18,615 nucleotides of DNA from an uncultured Alphaproteobacteria bacterium (lineage in GTDB: Bacteria > Pseudomonadota > Alphaproteobacteria > Caulobacterales > Hyphomonadaceae). Every line of letters starts with the position of its first letter. Positions within the stretch are counted from its first letter, which is position 1. The stretch covers positions 1-18,615 of the forward strand of contig CAIKXW010000015.1 of assembly GCA_903831485.1 (NCBI GenBank), written 5' to 3'. Positions 7,674-18,615 of this stretch are shown in pieces. The translations under genes were made by a program, and so were the position numbers. The notes beneath the pieces are model-generated. The model was not told the DNA's origin, did not search any database, and saw nothing but the letters and a program-made list of their open reading frames with translations.

Positions 7674-7961
7674 ATGGCAGGACGTCGGACGGAAACAGAT
7701 TACAGGAACTCGGTCGAGGACCTGGCCGGAAGAGTGGCGGGCGATATGTCGGAACTTACGGAACGTGCGAAGCGCGCCCTCGGCGGCGCACAGGAATTCG
7801 CTGGCGAATTCGCCGAAGGCGCAGCGAAGGGCGGCCGGAAGGCTGCGAAATTCGTCGTTCGCGAAGTGCGCGAGCATCCGCTGCGGACGCTGGCAATCGG
7901 CGCGGCGGTGGGGGCCGTGGTCGCGGCCGTGATCATGCTGCGAAACAGAAACGACGAGTAG
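7674..7961 (+). CDS. Small DUF883/YqjD-ElaB-like membrane-anchored protein
   Basis: The 95-residue product has a charged, amphipathic helical N-terminal part (about 9-65, rich in Glu, Arg, Lys and Ala) and a single C-terminal membrane segment at about 72-88 (TLAIGAAVGAVVAAVIML) preceded by REHPLRT and ended by basic residues. This layout, with HP before the membrane helix, is the hallmark of the DUF883/YqjD family, whose E. coli members are stress-induced inner-membrane proteins reported to bind ribosomes. The frame is open further upstream to 7494, but ATG 7674 has GGAG seven bases before it and lies just after an EcfG-type promoter, so it is the chosen start. It is divergent from the DUF1801 gene. 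Stress induction is inferred from the promoter. Confidence 0.85.
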   Translation: MAGRRTETDYRNSVEDLAGRVAGDMSELTERAKRALGGAQEFAGEFAEGAAKGGRKAAKFVVREVREHPLRTLAIGAAVGAVVAAVIMLRNRNDE

Positions 7962-7986
7962 GCCTTCGGCTCTCGTGTAGCGCATT

Positions 7987-8016
7987 GCGCCAGTTGGCAG
8001 ACATGCCGGCTGGCGT
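7987..8016 (+). terminator. Hairpin between converging genes, candidate terminator for the DUF883 gene
   Basis: GCCAGTTGGC (7989-7998) pairs with GCCGGCTGGC (8005-8014) across a six-base loop, with two G.U pairs, and can extend outward by two pairs. As RNA from the plus strand it is a full stem; from the minus strand the two wobbles become A.C mismatches. No T run follows (GTGTGTGCG), so termination by this element is uncertain. Confidence 0.35.
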
Positions 8017-8023
8017 GTGTGCG

Positions 8024-9655
8024 TCAGGCCGCCTCGCGTCCCACAGTCGCCAGAGCCAGCGCTTCCGCCACCTTGATGCCATCGACGGCGGCAGAGAGAA
8101 TCCCGCCCGCATAGCCTGCGCCCTCGCCCGAGGGGTACAGCCCCTTCACATTCAATGACTGGAAGTCTGCCCCGCGTGTCATTCGTACGGGGCTGGATGT
8201 GCGCGTTTCAACGCCGGTCATGACGGCTTCATCCATCGAGAAGCCCTGTATCTGGCGACCGAAAGCCTGAAGCGCCTCGCGCATGGCAGTTGTCGCATAT
8301 TCCGGCAGGCAGAGGTTGAGGTCGGTCGGCGTGACGCCGGGCTTGTAGGATGGGATCACCGAGCCAAGCGCTGTGGACGGCTGGTTCTTCAGGAAGTCGC
8401 CGACGAGCTGGCAGGGGGCGAACCACGATGCGCCGCCGGCGACGTAGGCCTTTTCCTCCCAGTGGCGCTGGAAGGCGATCCCGGCCAGCGGATTGGCGCG
8501 GGCGTCTTCAGGGAAGTCTTCCGGTGTGACGCCGACAACGATGCCAGCATTGGCGTTGCGTTCGTGTCGCGAATACTGGCTCATGCCGTTGGTGACGAGG
8601 CGTCCGTCCTCGGAGGCCGCCGCCACGACCGTTCCGCCGGGACACATGCAGAAGGAATAGACGCTGCGGCCATTGCTGGCATGGTGGGCAAGCTTGTAAT
8701 CGGCGGCGCCGAGGATCGGGTGGCCGGCGCTGGGGCCGAAGCGTGCGCAGTCGATGATGGATTGCGGATGCTCGATCCGGACGCCGATCGAGAAAGGCTT
8801 CGCCTCGAAGAAGACGCCGCGCCCGTGAAGCATCTCAAACGTGTCGCGGGCGGAGTGGCCGAGAGCCATGACGAGATGGTCGGTCTCGATCGCTTCGCCG
8901 TTTGCGAGCACGACGGCGGCGACTTGTTTCTCGCCGTGGCGCTCGTGTAGGAGGATGTCGGTCACCTGATGTTCGAACCGGATCTCGCCGCCGAGCCTTT
9001 CGATCTTGCCGCGCATGTGCTCGATCATCGAGACGAGGCGGAAGGTGCCGATGTGCGGCTTGGAGACATAGAGAATCTCGTCCGGCGCGCCGGCTTCGAC
9101 GAACTCGGTCAGGACCTTGCGACCGAGATGGCGCGGGTCCTTGATCTGCGAGTAGAGCTTGCCGTCGGAGAATGTGCCTGCGCCGCCTTCGCCGAACTGG
9201 GCGTTCGAGCCGGGGTTAAGTACGCCCTTGCGCCAGAACTTGAACGTATCGACGGTGCGCTCGCGGACGATCTTTCCGCGTTCGAGGATGATCGGGTTGA
9301 ATCCCATTTCCGCGAGCAAAAGGCCTGCGAAGAGACCGCATGGGCCCATGCCGACGACGACAGGGCGTTTTGCGCCCGATTGCGCCTGTAGCGGCGGGCG
9401 ATAATCGAGGTCCGGCGTGGGGACGATCTGCTTGTCCCTGGAAAGACGCTTGAGGACGGAAGGCTCGTCCTTCACGTCGGCGTCGATCGTGTAGATGAGC
9501 TGGATCGCTGAGGTCTTGCGGGCGTCGTAGGCGCGCTTGAACACGGTGAATGAGACGAGGTTCTGATCGGAGACGCCAAGGCGCTTGAGGATCGCCTGTC
9601 TCAGCGCGGGCTCGGGGTGATCGAGCGGCAGCTTGAGTTCCTGGATGCGGAGCAT
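8024..9655 (-). CDS. FAD-dependent dehydrogenase of the COG2509 type
   Basis: The 543-residue product has an N-terminal domain of about 95 residues, then a dinucleotide-binding motif VVVGMGPCGLFAGLLLAE (G102-x-G104-x-x-G107) and the family signature GEGGAGTFSDGKL (155-167). Its C-terminal FAD motif is GLYPSGEGAGYAGGI. This is the pattern of the widespread uncharacterised NAD(P)/FAD-dependent dehydrogenases (COG2509). FAD binding is confident; substrate and partner are unknown, and a cytosolic location is inferred because no signal peptide is present. The ATG at 9655 has AAGGA eight bases upstream; another ATG 17 bases upstream is out of frame. It follows the nitronate monooxygenase gene on the same strand after 89 bases, in which an inverted repeat flanks an AT-rich -10-like box, so it probably has its own promoter. 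Confidence 0.9.
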   Translation of the reverse strand: MLRIQELKLPLDHPEPALRQAILKRLGVSDQNLVSFTVFKRAYDARKTSAIQLIYTIDADVKDEPSVLKRLSRDKQIVPTPDLDYRPPLQAQSGAKRPVVVGMGPCGLFAGLLLAEMGFNPIILERGKIVRERTVDTFKFWRKGVLNPGSNAQFGEGGAGTFSDGKLYSQIKDPRHLGRKVLTEFVEAGAPDEILYVSKPHIGTFRLVSMIEHMRGKIERLGGEIRFEHQVTDILLHERHGEKQVAAVVLANGEAIETDHLVMALGHSARDTFEMLHGRGVFFEAKPFSIGVRIEHPQSIIDCARFGPSAGHPILGAADYKLAHHASNGRSVYSFCMCPGGTVVAAASEDGRLVTNGMSQYSRHERNANAGIVVGVTPEDFPEDARANPLAGIAFQRHWEEKAYVAGGASWFAPCQLVGDFLKNQPSTALGSVIPSYKPGVTPTDLNLCLPEYATTAMREALQAFGRQIQGFSMDEAVMTGVETRTSSPVRMTRGADFQSLNVKGLYPSGEGAGYAGGILSAAVDGIKVAEALALATVGREAA

Positions 9656-9698
9656 CTGCGTCGTCCTTCATGGGGGTGGCGCAACGCACACCGGACCA

Positions 9699-9727
9699 AG
9701 GCGCGGCATATAGGGGAGGTCGCGCCT
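9699..9727. repeat. Inverted repeat flanking a -10-like box upstream of the FAD dehydrogenase
   Basis: AGGCGCG (9699-9705) and CGCGCCT (9721-9727) are perfect 7-base arms around a 15-base centre containing CATATA (TATATG on the minus strand, a possible -10). A poor -35 candidate, TTTGCG, lies 18 bases before it on the minus strand. The element may be an operator over the promoter of the dehydrogenase or the hairpin of a T-poor terminator for the upstream gene. Confidence 0.4.
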
Positions 9728-9744
9728 GAGCGCAAATCCCCGGT

Positions 9745-10890
9745 TCAGCCCTCGTCCAGCAGCGCGATCAGCCGTTCGCGCGCTTCGAGAAACTCCTCTC
9801 GGAACTGCTGGACGACCTGGCCGCAGGACATCGACTGGTTCATCAGGCCGACGCCCTGGCCGACCCAGTAGGTTGCCAGCTGTTTCGCGCCTTCGTGGCC
9901 CGTCTCGGCGAGGGCGTTGACCCGCCGAAGGGCGGGCTCTGAAACGAAGCTCTGGAGCGGCATGCCAAGCGGCGAGGGGGCGTCTTCGCGTTCCCACGCA
10001 TCGGTCCAGGGTGAGCGGAGCTGGCGCGATGGCTTTCCCGTGCGCGAGCGCGAGCGGACGGTATCGCGCGATGTGGCGGCAAGCATCTTCTGCTTGATGG
10101 TTTCGCTGGTCTCGGCCTCCGTCGTGGTCAGCCAGACAGAGCCGCACCATGCGCCGGCTGCGCCCATCGACATGGCGGCGGCCATCTGTGTTCCCGTGGT
10201 TATGCCGCCGGCGGCGAGGATGGGCGTTGTCGCGCCCATCGCCTGCACGGCGCGGTGCACTTCCGGGATCAGCACCATGGTGGAGACCTCGCCGCAATGG
10301 CCGCCTGCTTCGCCGCCGGCGACCACGAGGATATCGACGCCGGCCTGCACCTGCGCGACGGCATGCTCCTTGGTGCCGACGAGGGCGGCGACAGGTACGC
10401 CGTGGCGCTTGCCCATCTCCAGCATCTCGCGCGGCGGCACGCCCAGCGCGTTTGCGATCAGGCGGATCGGAAACTGGAACGCGACCTCGAGCGCGCTGGC
10501 GGCGCCGTCGGCGCGCATGTTGCGGGCAAATCCGACGCTGCGCTTGCGATCATCGTCCAGATTGCCGGGCTCGACGCCGTGAGACGTGAGGATCCCGCTC
10601 GCGAAATCCTTGTGCGCTTGCGGCACGGCAGCAAGAAGCGCCTCGCCGCTGAATGCTTCGGTCTTACCCTCCATGGAGTTGGGCACGATCAGGTCCACGC
10701 CGTAGGGCTTGCCGCCGCAATGCCCATCGATCCATGTGAGTTCGTCGCGCAGACGAGCTGGCGGCAGGTTGACCGCGCCGAACACGCCCATGCCGCCGGC
10801 GCGCGAGACGGCCGCAACCACATCGCGGCAGTGGCTGAAGGCGAGCAGCGGGAAGTCGATGCCGAGCATCTCGCAGATGGGCGATTTCAT
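9745..10890 (-). CDS. Nitronate monooxygenase family flavoprotein
   Basis: This 381-residue FMN-dependent TIM-barrel protein is of the nitronate monooxygenase/2-nitropropane dioxygenase family, which oxidises alkyl nitronates or related small molecules with O2. It opens with the family N-terminus (ICEMLGIDFPLLAFSH) and has GGMGVFGA and YGVDLIVP. The phosphate-binding and catalytic region is AGGEAGGHCG, whose His corresponds to the catalytic histidine of class I enzymes, followed by ILAAGGITTG and MGAAGAWCGS. The C-terminal part (about 260-381) is family-like but variable; annotation transfer within this family is often loose, so the substrate is open. The only ribosome-binding site visible, GAGG, lies in the 3' arm of a hairpin next to the ATG. 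gltD lies upstream on the same strand after 106 bases. Confidence 0.88.
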   Translation of the reverse strand: MKSPICEMLGIDFPLLAFSHCRDVVAAVSRAGGMGVFGAVNLPPARLRDELTWIDGHCGGKPYGVDLIVPNSMEGKTEAFSGEALLAAVPQAHKDFASGILTSHGVEPGNLDDDRKRSVGFARNMRADGAASALEVAFQFPIRLIANALGVPPREMLEMGKRHGVPVAALVGTKEHAVAQVQAGVDILVVAGGEAGGHCGEVSTMVLIPEVHRAVQAMGATTPILAAGGITTGTQMAAAMSMGAAGAWCGSVWLTTTEAETSETIKQKMLAATSRDTVRSRSRTGKPSRQLRSPWTDAWEREDAPSPLGMPLQSFVSEPALRRVNALAETGHEGAKQLATYWVGQGVGLMNQSMSCGQVVQQFREEFLEARERLIALLDEG

Positions 10891-10991
10891 CAGTTAGCCT
10901 CGCGTGAAGTTCGAGGCAAACTGGAGCCGGTGCGAGCGAACGTCAAATCGACGCCCATCTCACCTAGCGGAACGCCGGAATAAAGCGGCAT
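10890..10991 (-). CDS. Possible 33-residue ORF bridging gltD and the nitronate monooxygenase gene
   Basis: An ATG at 10991 is preceded by AGGAG, which overlaps the gltD stop codon, with only two bases of spacing. The frame runs 33 codons and ends in TGA overlapping the next gene's start as TGATG. The peptide (starting MPLYSGVPLG) is not recognised and has no membrane segment. About 60 percent of its third codon positions are G or C, which looks lower than in the neighbouring genes, so it may not encode a conserved protein. Its plausible role would be translational coupling: ribosomes reading it would melt the hairpin that holds the downstream ribosome-binding site. Confidence 0.25.
   Translation of the reverse strand: MPLYSGVPLGEMGVDLTFARTGSSLPRTSREAN
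10891..10923 (-). promoter_or_regulatory. Hairpin abutting the nitronate monooxygenase start and enclosing its ribosome-binding site
   Basis: CAGTT-A-GCCTCG (10891-10902) pairs with CGAGGC-A-AACTG (10912-10923): 11 pairs interrupted by one mismatch, with a 9-base loop. In the minus-strand RNA the GAGG that would bind the ribosome is in the arm directly before AUG. A TTGACG (10946-10941) further upstream could be a -35 box; in that case the dyad would cover the -10/start-site region and act as a DNA operator instead. Confidence 0.5.
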
Positions 10992-10996
10992 GTCTC

Positions 10997-12472
10997 CTAG
11001 CGAGGCAGGTTGCTGACGCCCATCAGATACTCGTCGACGGACCGTGCACACTGGCGGCCCTCGCGGATCGCCCACACGACCAGCGACTGTCCGCGCCGCA
11101 TGTCGCCGCAGGCGAAGATGCGGTCCGCGCTGGTCTTGTAGTCGTCGGTGCTGGCGGCGACGTTGCCGCGCGGGTCGAGCACGGCTTTCGACTGGTCGAG
11201 CAGGCCGGGCGCGATGGGGCCGGTGAAACCCATGGCGAGCAGGACGAGGTCAGCTTTCAACTCGAATTCGGAGCCGGCGACTTCCTGCATCTCCATGCCG
11301 CGGGCGCCCTTCACCCATTCGACGCGGGCGCAGACGAGGGCCTTCACCGTGCCGCCGTCGCCGATGGCGCGCTTGGTGATGACCGACCAGTCGCGCTCGG
11401 CGCCTTCCTCGTGGCTTGAGGAGGTGCGCAGCTTCAGCGGCCAGTCGGGCCATGTCAGAGCCTTGTTCTCGTGAGCAGGCGGGCGGGGCATGATCTCCAG
11501 CTGCGTGACGCTGGCTGCGCCGTGGCGGTTCGATGTCCCGATGCAGTCTGATCCGGTGTCGCCGCCGCCGATGACAATGACGTGCTTGCCTGTCGCCGTG
11601 ATCGTGCCGCCGGGCGCCGCGGTGTTCTCGTCATCGCCGGCCACGCGCTTGTTCTGCTGCGTGAGGAAATCCATCGCGTAGTGAACGCCGTCGAGTTCGC
11701 GACCGGGGACGTGCAGGTCGCGGGGCTTCTCGGCGCCGCCGGCCAGCACGATGACCTGGTAGTCGTCCAGCAGACGCTGCACCGACACGTCGATGCCGAC
11801 GTGCATGCGCGGGCGGAAGATGACGCCTTCGCCCTCCATCTGGCGCATGCGTAGGTCGATGTGTTTCTTCTCCATCTTGAAGTCGGGGATGCCATAGCGG
11901 AGCAGGCCGCCGATGCGGTCCGATTTTTCGAACACGGTTGGGGAATGTCCCGCTCGCGCGAGCTGTTGTGCGCATGCCAGACCGGCAGGGCCGGAGCCGA
12001 CGACCGCGACGCGTTTGCCTGATCCACGCGGTGCGGACTGGGGCTTGATCCAGCCTTCATCCCAACCACGATCGATGATCTCGCACTCGATGGTTTTGAT
12101 CGAGACGGGGTTCTCGTTGATGTTCAGGACGCACGATGCTTCGCACGGGGCCGGGCAGACGCGGCCGGTGAATTCGGGGAAGTTGTTGGTGGAGTGCAGG
12201 TTCTCGAGCGCGGTTTTCCAGTGATCGCGCAGGACGAGATTGTTCCAGTCGGGGATCTGGTTGTTGACCGGGCAGCCTGGTGTGCCCGGCGCGACTGAGC
12301 CTGTGCCTTGGCAGAACGGAATGCCGCAATCCATGCAGCGCGCGGCCTGGATGCGGATCTCCGCATTGTCCATGCGCTTCAGGAATTCCGCGTAGTTCTT
12401 CTTGCGCGCCTCCGGCTTTTCGTAGGCGCGTTCTTTCTTCTCGTATTCGAGGAAGCCTGTGGGCTTGCCCAT
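10997..12472 (-). CDS. gltD: Glutamate synthase (NADPH) small subunit
   Basis: GltD passes electrons from NADPH through FAD and iron-sulfur clusters to GltB for the reductive step of glutamate synthesis. The 491-residue product is of the usual length. Cysteines C46, C49, C54 and C67 (CMDCGIPFC) and C106, C110 and C114 (CPAPCEASC) make up the N-terminal cluster region. The FAD motif is VGSGPAG (G159, G161, G164) and the NADPH motif is IGGGDTG (302-307), followed by the C-terminal [15 protein letters not shown] segment that closes the FAD site. The ATG at 12472 has GGGGAG seven bases upstream and lies 18 bases after the gltB stop, so the two are co-transcribed and made in matched amounts. Identity is certain. 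Confidence 0.98.
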   Translation of the reverse strand: MGKPTGFLEYEKKERAYEKPEARKKNYAEFLKRMDNAEIRIQAARCMDCGIPFCQGTGSVAPGTPGCPVNNQIPDWNNLVLRDHWKTALENLHSTNNFPEFTGRVCPAPCEASCVLNINENPVSIKTIECEIIDRGWDEGWIKPQSAPRGSGKRVAVVGSGPAGLACAQQLARAGHSPTVFEKSDRIGGLLRYGIPDFKMEKKHIDLRMRQMEGEGVIFRPRMHVGIDVSVQRLLDDYQVIVLAGGAEKPRDLHVPGRELDGVHYAMDFLTQQNKRVAGDDENTAAPGGTITATGKHVIVIGGGDTGSDCIGTSNRHGAASVTQLEIMPRPPAHENKALTWPDWPLKLRTSSSHEEGAERDWSVITKRAIGDGGTVKALVCARVEWVKGARGMEMQEVAGSEFELKADLVLLAMGFTGPIAPGLLDQSKAVLDPRGNVAASTDDYKTSADRIFACGDMRRGQSLVVWAIREGRQCARSVDEYLMGVSNLPR

Positions 12473-12490
12473 GATGATGCTCCCCTGACT

Positions 12491-17137
<4,647 letters not shown>

Positions 17138-17255
17138 GCGCGTAAACTCGTCCAGTCGTCGGTGAGACTGAGCGCCTACCAGCTAGGCACAGAATTTCAA
17201 TGGAATAGCCCAACCTGCGGCAAGATTTGCGGGAAGTTGGGGCTTAACTGGTTGT

Positions 17256-17270
17256 ACAAGCACTGCTTGT
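17256..17270. repeat. 15-base perfect palindrome, operator candidate for gltB
   Basis: ACAAGCA-C-TGCTTGT has 7-base arms around one central base; a one-base centre suits a dimeric DNA-binding protein rather than an RNA hairpin. It lies about 119 bases upstream of the gltB start. It overlaps a sequence with sigma-54-like -24/-12 spacing on the minus strand (GG at 17273-17272 and GC at 17261-17260, ten bases between). Confidence 0.45.
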
Positions 17271-17367
17271 GCCTCGGGAAGCGACTTTCGACTTCCCCAC
17301 CCAGGGCGGGAACGATGCCCTCCCGAACGTCCTCTGGCGCAATCAATTGCTGCAAGGAGGCGTAACC

Positions 17368-17383
17368 GCGAAATTTGTTTCGC
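17368..17383 (-). terminator. Small hairpin 26 bases after the hotdog gene stop
   Basis: GCGAAA (17368-17373) and TTTCGC (17378-17383) are perfect arms around a four-base loop. It is placed where a terminator of the upstream minus-strand gene would be, but no T run follows on that strand (GGTTACG). It might equally be part of the gltB upstream control region. Confidence 0.3.
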
Positions 17384-17408
17384 AACCGGCTGTCGGCAGG
17401 TGAGGCCT

Positions 17409-18356
17409 TCAGGCGGGATAAAGCGTCGCGAGTTCCTCGGCATAGGGGGCGTAGGACCCCTTCAGCGTTGCCTGGTTCAGCAGCATGCTTGCGATCACCT
17501 TCGATCCGCCCGGCCGGTACACCAACGTGCGCGTCCAGTAAGATTCTGTCCGGCGGCTGCCGCTGAGGGCGATGATCTCGCGCTCGATCTCGTAGTCCTC
17601 GCCGACGAATAGCGGGCCCTCGATCATGCGGATTTCCTGGTCTGCGAACAGGCCCACGGCCGGGCCCTTGATGGGCAGGCGGTCCTCTCGCGCGACGTAC
17701 TGCACGAGAACGCTAACCATCTCCCACGGTATGATGGGACGGACCCAGGGATTGTCCGCGCCGGAGTACCAGGGCGAGGGCTCGGTGATTTTCGCGAGCT
17801 TCTGGTTCAGCGAGAAGGGATAAAGGTCGCCCATGTGCTGGTCGGCATCCATGCGGATGCGCGTGCGAGCGGTACGGCGCCCAACCTTGAGATCACGCAG
17901 GATCACCGGCTGCTGCAGCGGAGCCAGTTCGTTGAGGCGGAGGTCCAGCGCCGTAGGCGGCGCGTTCGATCCGACGGACGCGGTGCCGCGCAGGACTTCG
18001 GTTCCGTCTTTCTTGCTGGCCCAGATCGTCGCGTGATCCTCGCCGGGCTCGCGCTCGATGAAGGCGCGGACTTCCTCTCCTTCCATAACCATGTTGCGGT
18101 AGTGGGCCGAGAGGCAGCCCTCGGTGAGGAAGCGTTCGCCCCAGATCGCCTCAGCAAGCGGAACAAACTGGCTGTAGTGGGTCGGTCCCTCGATCGGACC
18201 CGCCTTGAAGCCGAGCTTCTGGGCCATGGCGTCATCGTGCAGCGAGACGTGATTGTCGTAACTCTGCTCCAGCAGCATGTTGACCGGGGCGCGCCACGGC
18301 CCGGCCAGCACTTGGCCGATGGTTTCCAGCTTGGTATCGAATGCGCGTGTCGCCAT
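17409..18356 (-). CDS. MaoC/hotdog-fold domain protein (dehydratase-like), function unknown
   Basis: The 315-residue product looks like two hotdog domains in tandem. The N-terminal one (about 25-130) has the MaoC-like order NHVSLHDDAMAQKLGF, GPIEGPTHYSQF, a G-rich turn, LSAHYRNMVMEGEEVRAFIE and a final strand ATIWASKKDGTEVLRGTA. The C-terminal half (about 155-310) has FADQEIRMIEGPLFVGEDYEIEREI and YWTRTLVY. MaoC-like proteins commonly hydrate enoyl-CoA or act on CoA thioesters, but the catalytic Asp/His arrangement cannot be confirmed here, so activity is open. The ATG at 18356 has GGGAG eight bases upstream; the open frame continues further upstream but without family-like sequence. It is divergent from the DsbA-family gene across an 88-base gap. 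Confidence 0.75.
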   Translation of the reverse strand: MATRAFDTKLETIGQVLAGPWRAPVNMLLEQSYDNHVSLHDDAMAQKLGFKAGPIEGPTHYSQFVPLAEAIWGERFLTEGCLSAHYRNMVMEGEEVRAFIEREPGEDHATIWASKKDGTEVLRGTASVGSNAPPTALDLRLNELAPLQQPVILRDLKVGRRTARTRIRMDADQHMGDLYPFSLNQKLAKITEPSPWYSGADNPWVRPIIPWEMVSVLVQYVAREDRLPIKGPAVGLFADQEIRMIEGPLFVGEDYEIEREIIALSGSRRTESYWTRTLVYRPGGSKVIASMLLNQATLKGSYAPYAEELATLYPA

Positions 18357-18374
18357 GGCTTTTCTCCCAAGCGG

Positions 18375-18404
18375 ATTATCGCGCCTGCGACGATAGTGGC
18401 GCAA
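18375..18404 (-). promoter_or_regulatory. Promoter candidate for the hotdog gene
   Basis: On the minus strand TTGCGC (18404-18399, three of six to consensus) and GATAAT (18380-18375, five of six) are 18 bases apart. The predicted start near 18368 leaves a very short leader, so the ribosome-binding site would be at the 5' end. It sits in the 88-base divergent gap. Confidence 0.35.
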
Positions 18405-18444
18405 GGGCGGGCGCGGCACTACATTGGGGCAAAGGAGATAAACC

Positions 18445-18615
18445 ATGCCCATGCGGCTGCGCATCGATTTTGTCTCAGACGTGGCGTGCCCGTGGTGCGT
18501 CGTCGGTTTGCGGTCGCTGATGAAGGCCCTGGACGCCGTGGGCGACAAGGTCGAGGCCGAGATCCATTTCCAACCGTTCGAACTGAACCCGGACATGCCG
18601 CCGGAGGGCGAGAAC
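18445..18615 (+). CDS. DsbA/FrnE-family thioredoxin-fold oxidoreductase (5' part only)
   Basis: Only the first 57 residues are in the window; the frame is open at the edge. The start shows the thioredoxin-fold strand RIDFVSDVACPWC with active-site C15-P-W-C18, then VVGLRSLMKAL and FQPFELNPDMPPEG. This is the 2-hydroxychromene-2-carboxylate isomerase/FrnE-like branch of the DsbA family, cytosolic since there is no signal peptide. The CPWC pair supports a thiol-disulfide role over the isomerase role. The ATG at 18445 has an excellent AAAGGAGAT ribosome-binding site (18431-18439). Divergent from the hotdog gene. Confidence 0.9.
   Translation, partial: MPMRLRIDFVSDVACPWCVVGLRSLMKALDAVGDKVEAEIHFQPFELNPDMPPEGEN

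Larger units (their letters stand above)
17138..17408 (-). other. Repeat-rich non-coding region upstream of gltB
   Basis: This 271-base gap between the hotdog gene's stop and the gltB start shows no convincing gene. It contains five inverted repeats between 17256 and 17383: ACAAGCA/TGCTTGT (17256-17270); GGGAAG/CTTCCC (17276-17297) with an inner CGA/TCG; AGGGC/GCCCT (17303-17321), which competes with CGGGA/TCCCG (17307-17325); GCAAT/ATTGC (17339-17350); and GCGAAA/TTTCGC (17368-17383). The gltB promoter must lie here. The repeats could be operators or a structured leader RNA. Confidence 0.5.

Noticed and set aside
17197..17385. A 62-codon minus-strand frame (TTG start) in the gltB upstream region
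   Set aside because: It has no ribosome-binding site and no ATG or GTG start, overlaps all the inverted repeats, and its product is not recognised.

Overview
The window reads as an alphaproteobacterial chromosome segment with high GC content and strong G/C preference at third codon positions. The order clpX then lon is typical of the class. An alphaproteobacterial general-stress (EcfG-type) promoter motif, a class-typical Lon and GluRS, and a ferredoxin-type gltBD pair fit a Caulobacterales/Hyphomonadales-like organism. I infer that placement from gene order and protein flavour, not from a database match. There are no tRNA or rRNA genes, insertion sequences, CRISPR arrays or phage genes, and no non-coding stretch exceeds 300 bases.

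Layout. Positions 1-4967 (+) hold the 3' part of clpX, the complete lon with a strong intrinsic terminator, and gltX. Positions 4964-7580 (-) hold accessory genes: a two-domain redoxin/2-oxoglutarate dioxygenase fusion, an ArsR-type regulator paired with an SRPBCC (AHSA1-like) protein, and a DUF1801-like protein. At 7624-7961 (+) a small DUF883/YqjD-like membrane protein sits behind a textbook GGAAC-N17-CGTT promoter. Positions 8024-17137 (-) hold a COG2509-type FAD dehydrogenase, a nitronate monooxygenase-like flavoprotein, and gltD and gltB (NADPH glutamate synthase). The last part has a two-hotdog MaoC-like protein (17409-18356, -) and the start of a divergent DsbA/FrnE-family gene (18445 to the edge, +).

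How the genes fit together. ClpX and Lon are the cytosolic ATP-dependent proteolysis pair. GltX charges tRNA with glutamate, and GltBD makes glutamate from glutamine and 2-oxoglutarate; the other genes here are not obviously tied to these. ArsR and SRPBCC form a typical regulator/effector pair with a plausible self-regulated promoter. The nitronate monooxygenase lies 106 bases downstream of gltD on the same strand. Its only visible ribosome-binding site lies in a long hairpin that abuts its start codon, so its expression may be conditional.

I found no large undescribed system. The observations most worth checking are: (1) the dioxygenase fused to a redoxin domain that lacks the peroxidatic cysteine; (2) the EcfG-type promoter of the DUF883 gene; (3) the hairpin plus overlapping short ORF at the nitronate monooxygenase start; (4) the cluster of inverted repeats upstream of gltB.
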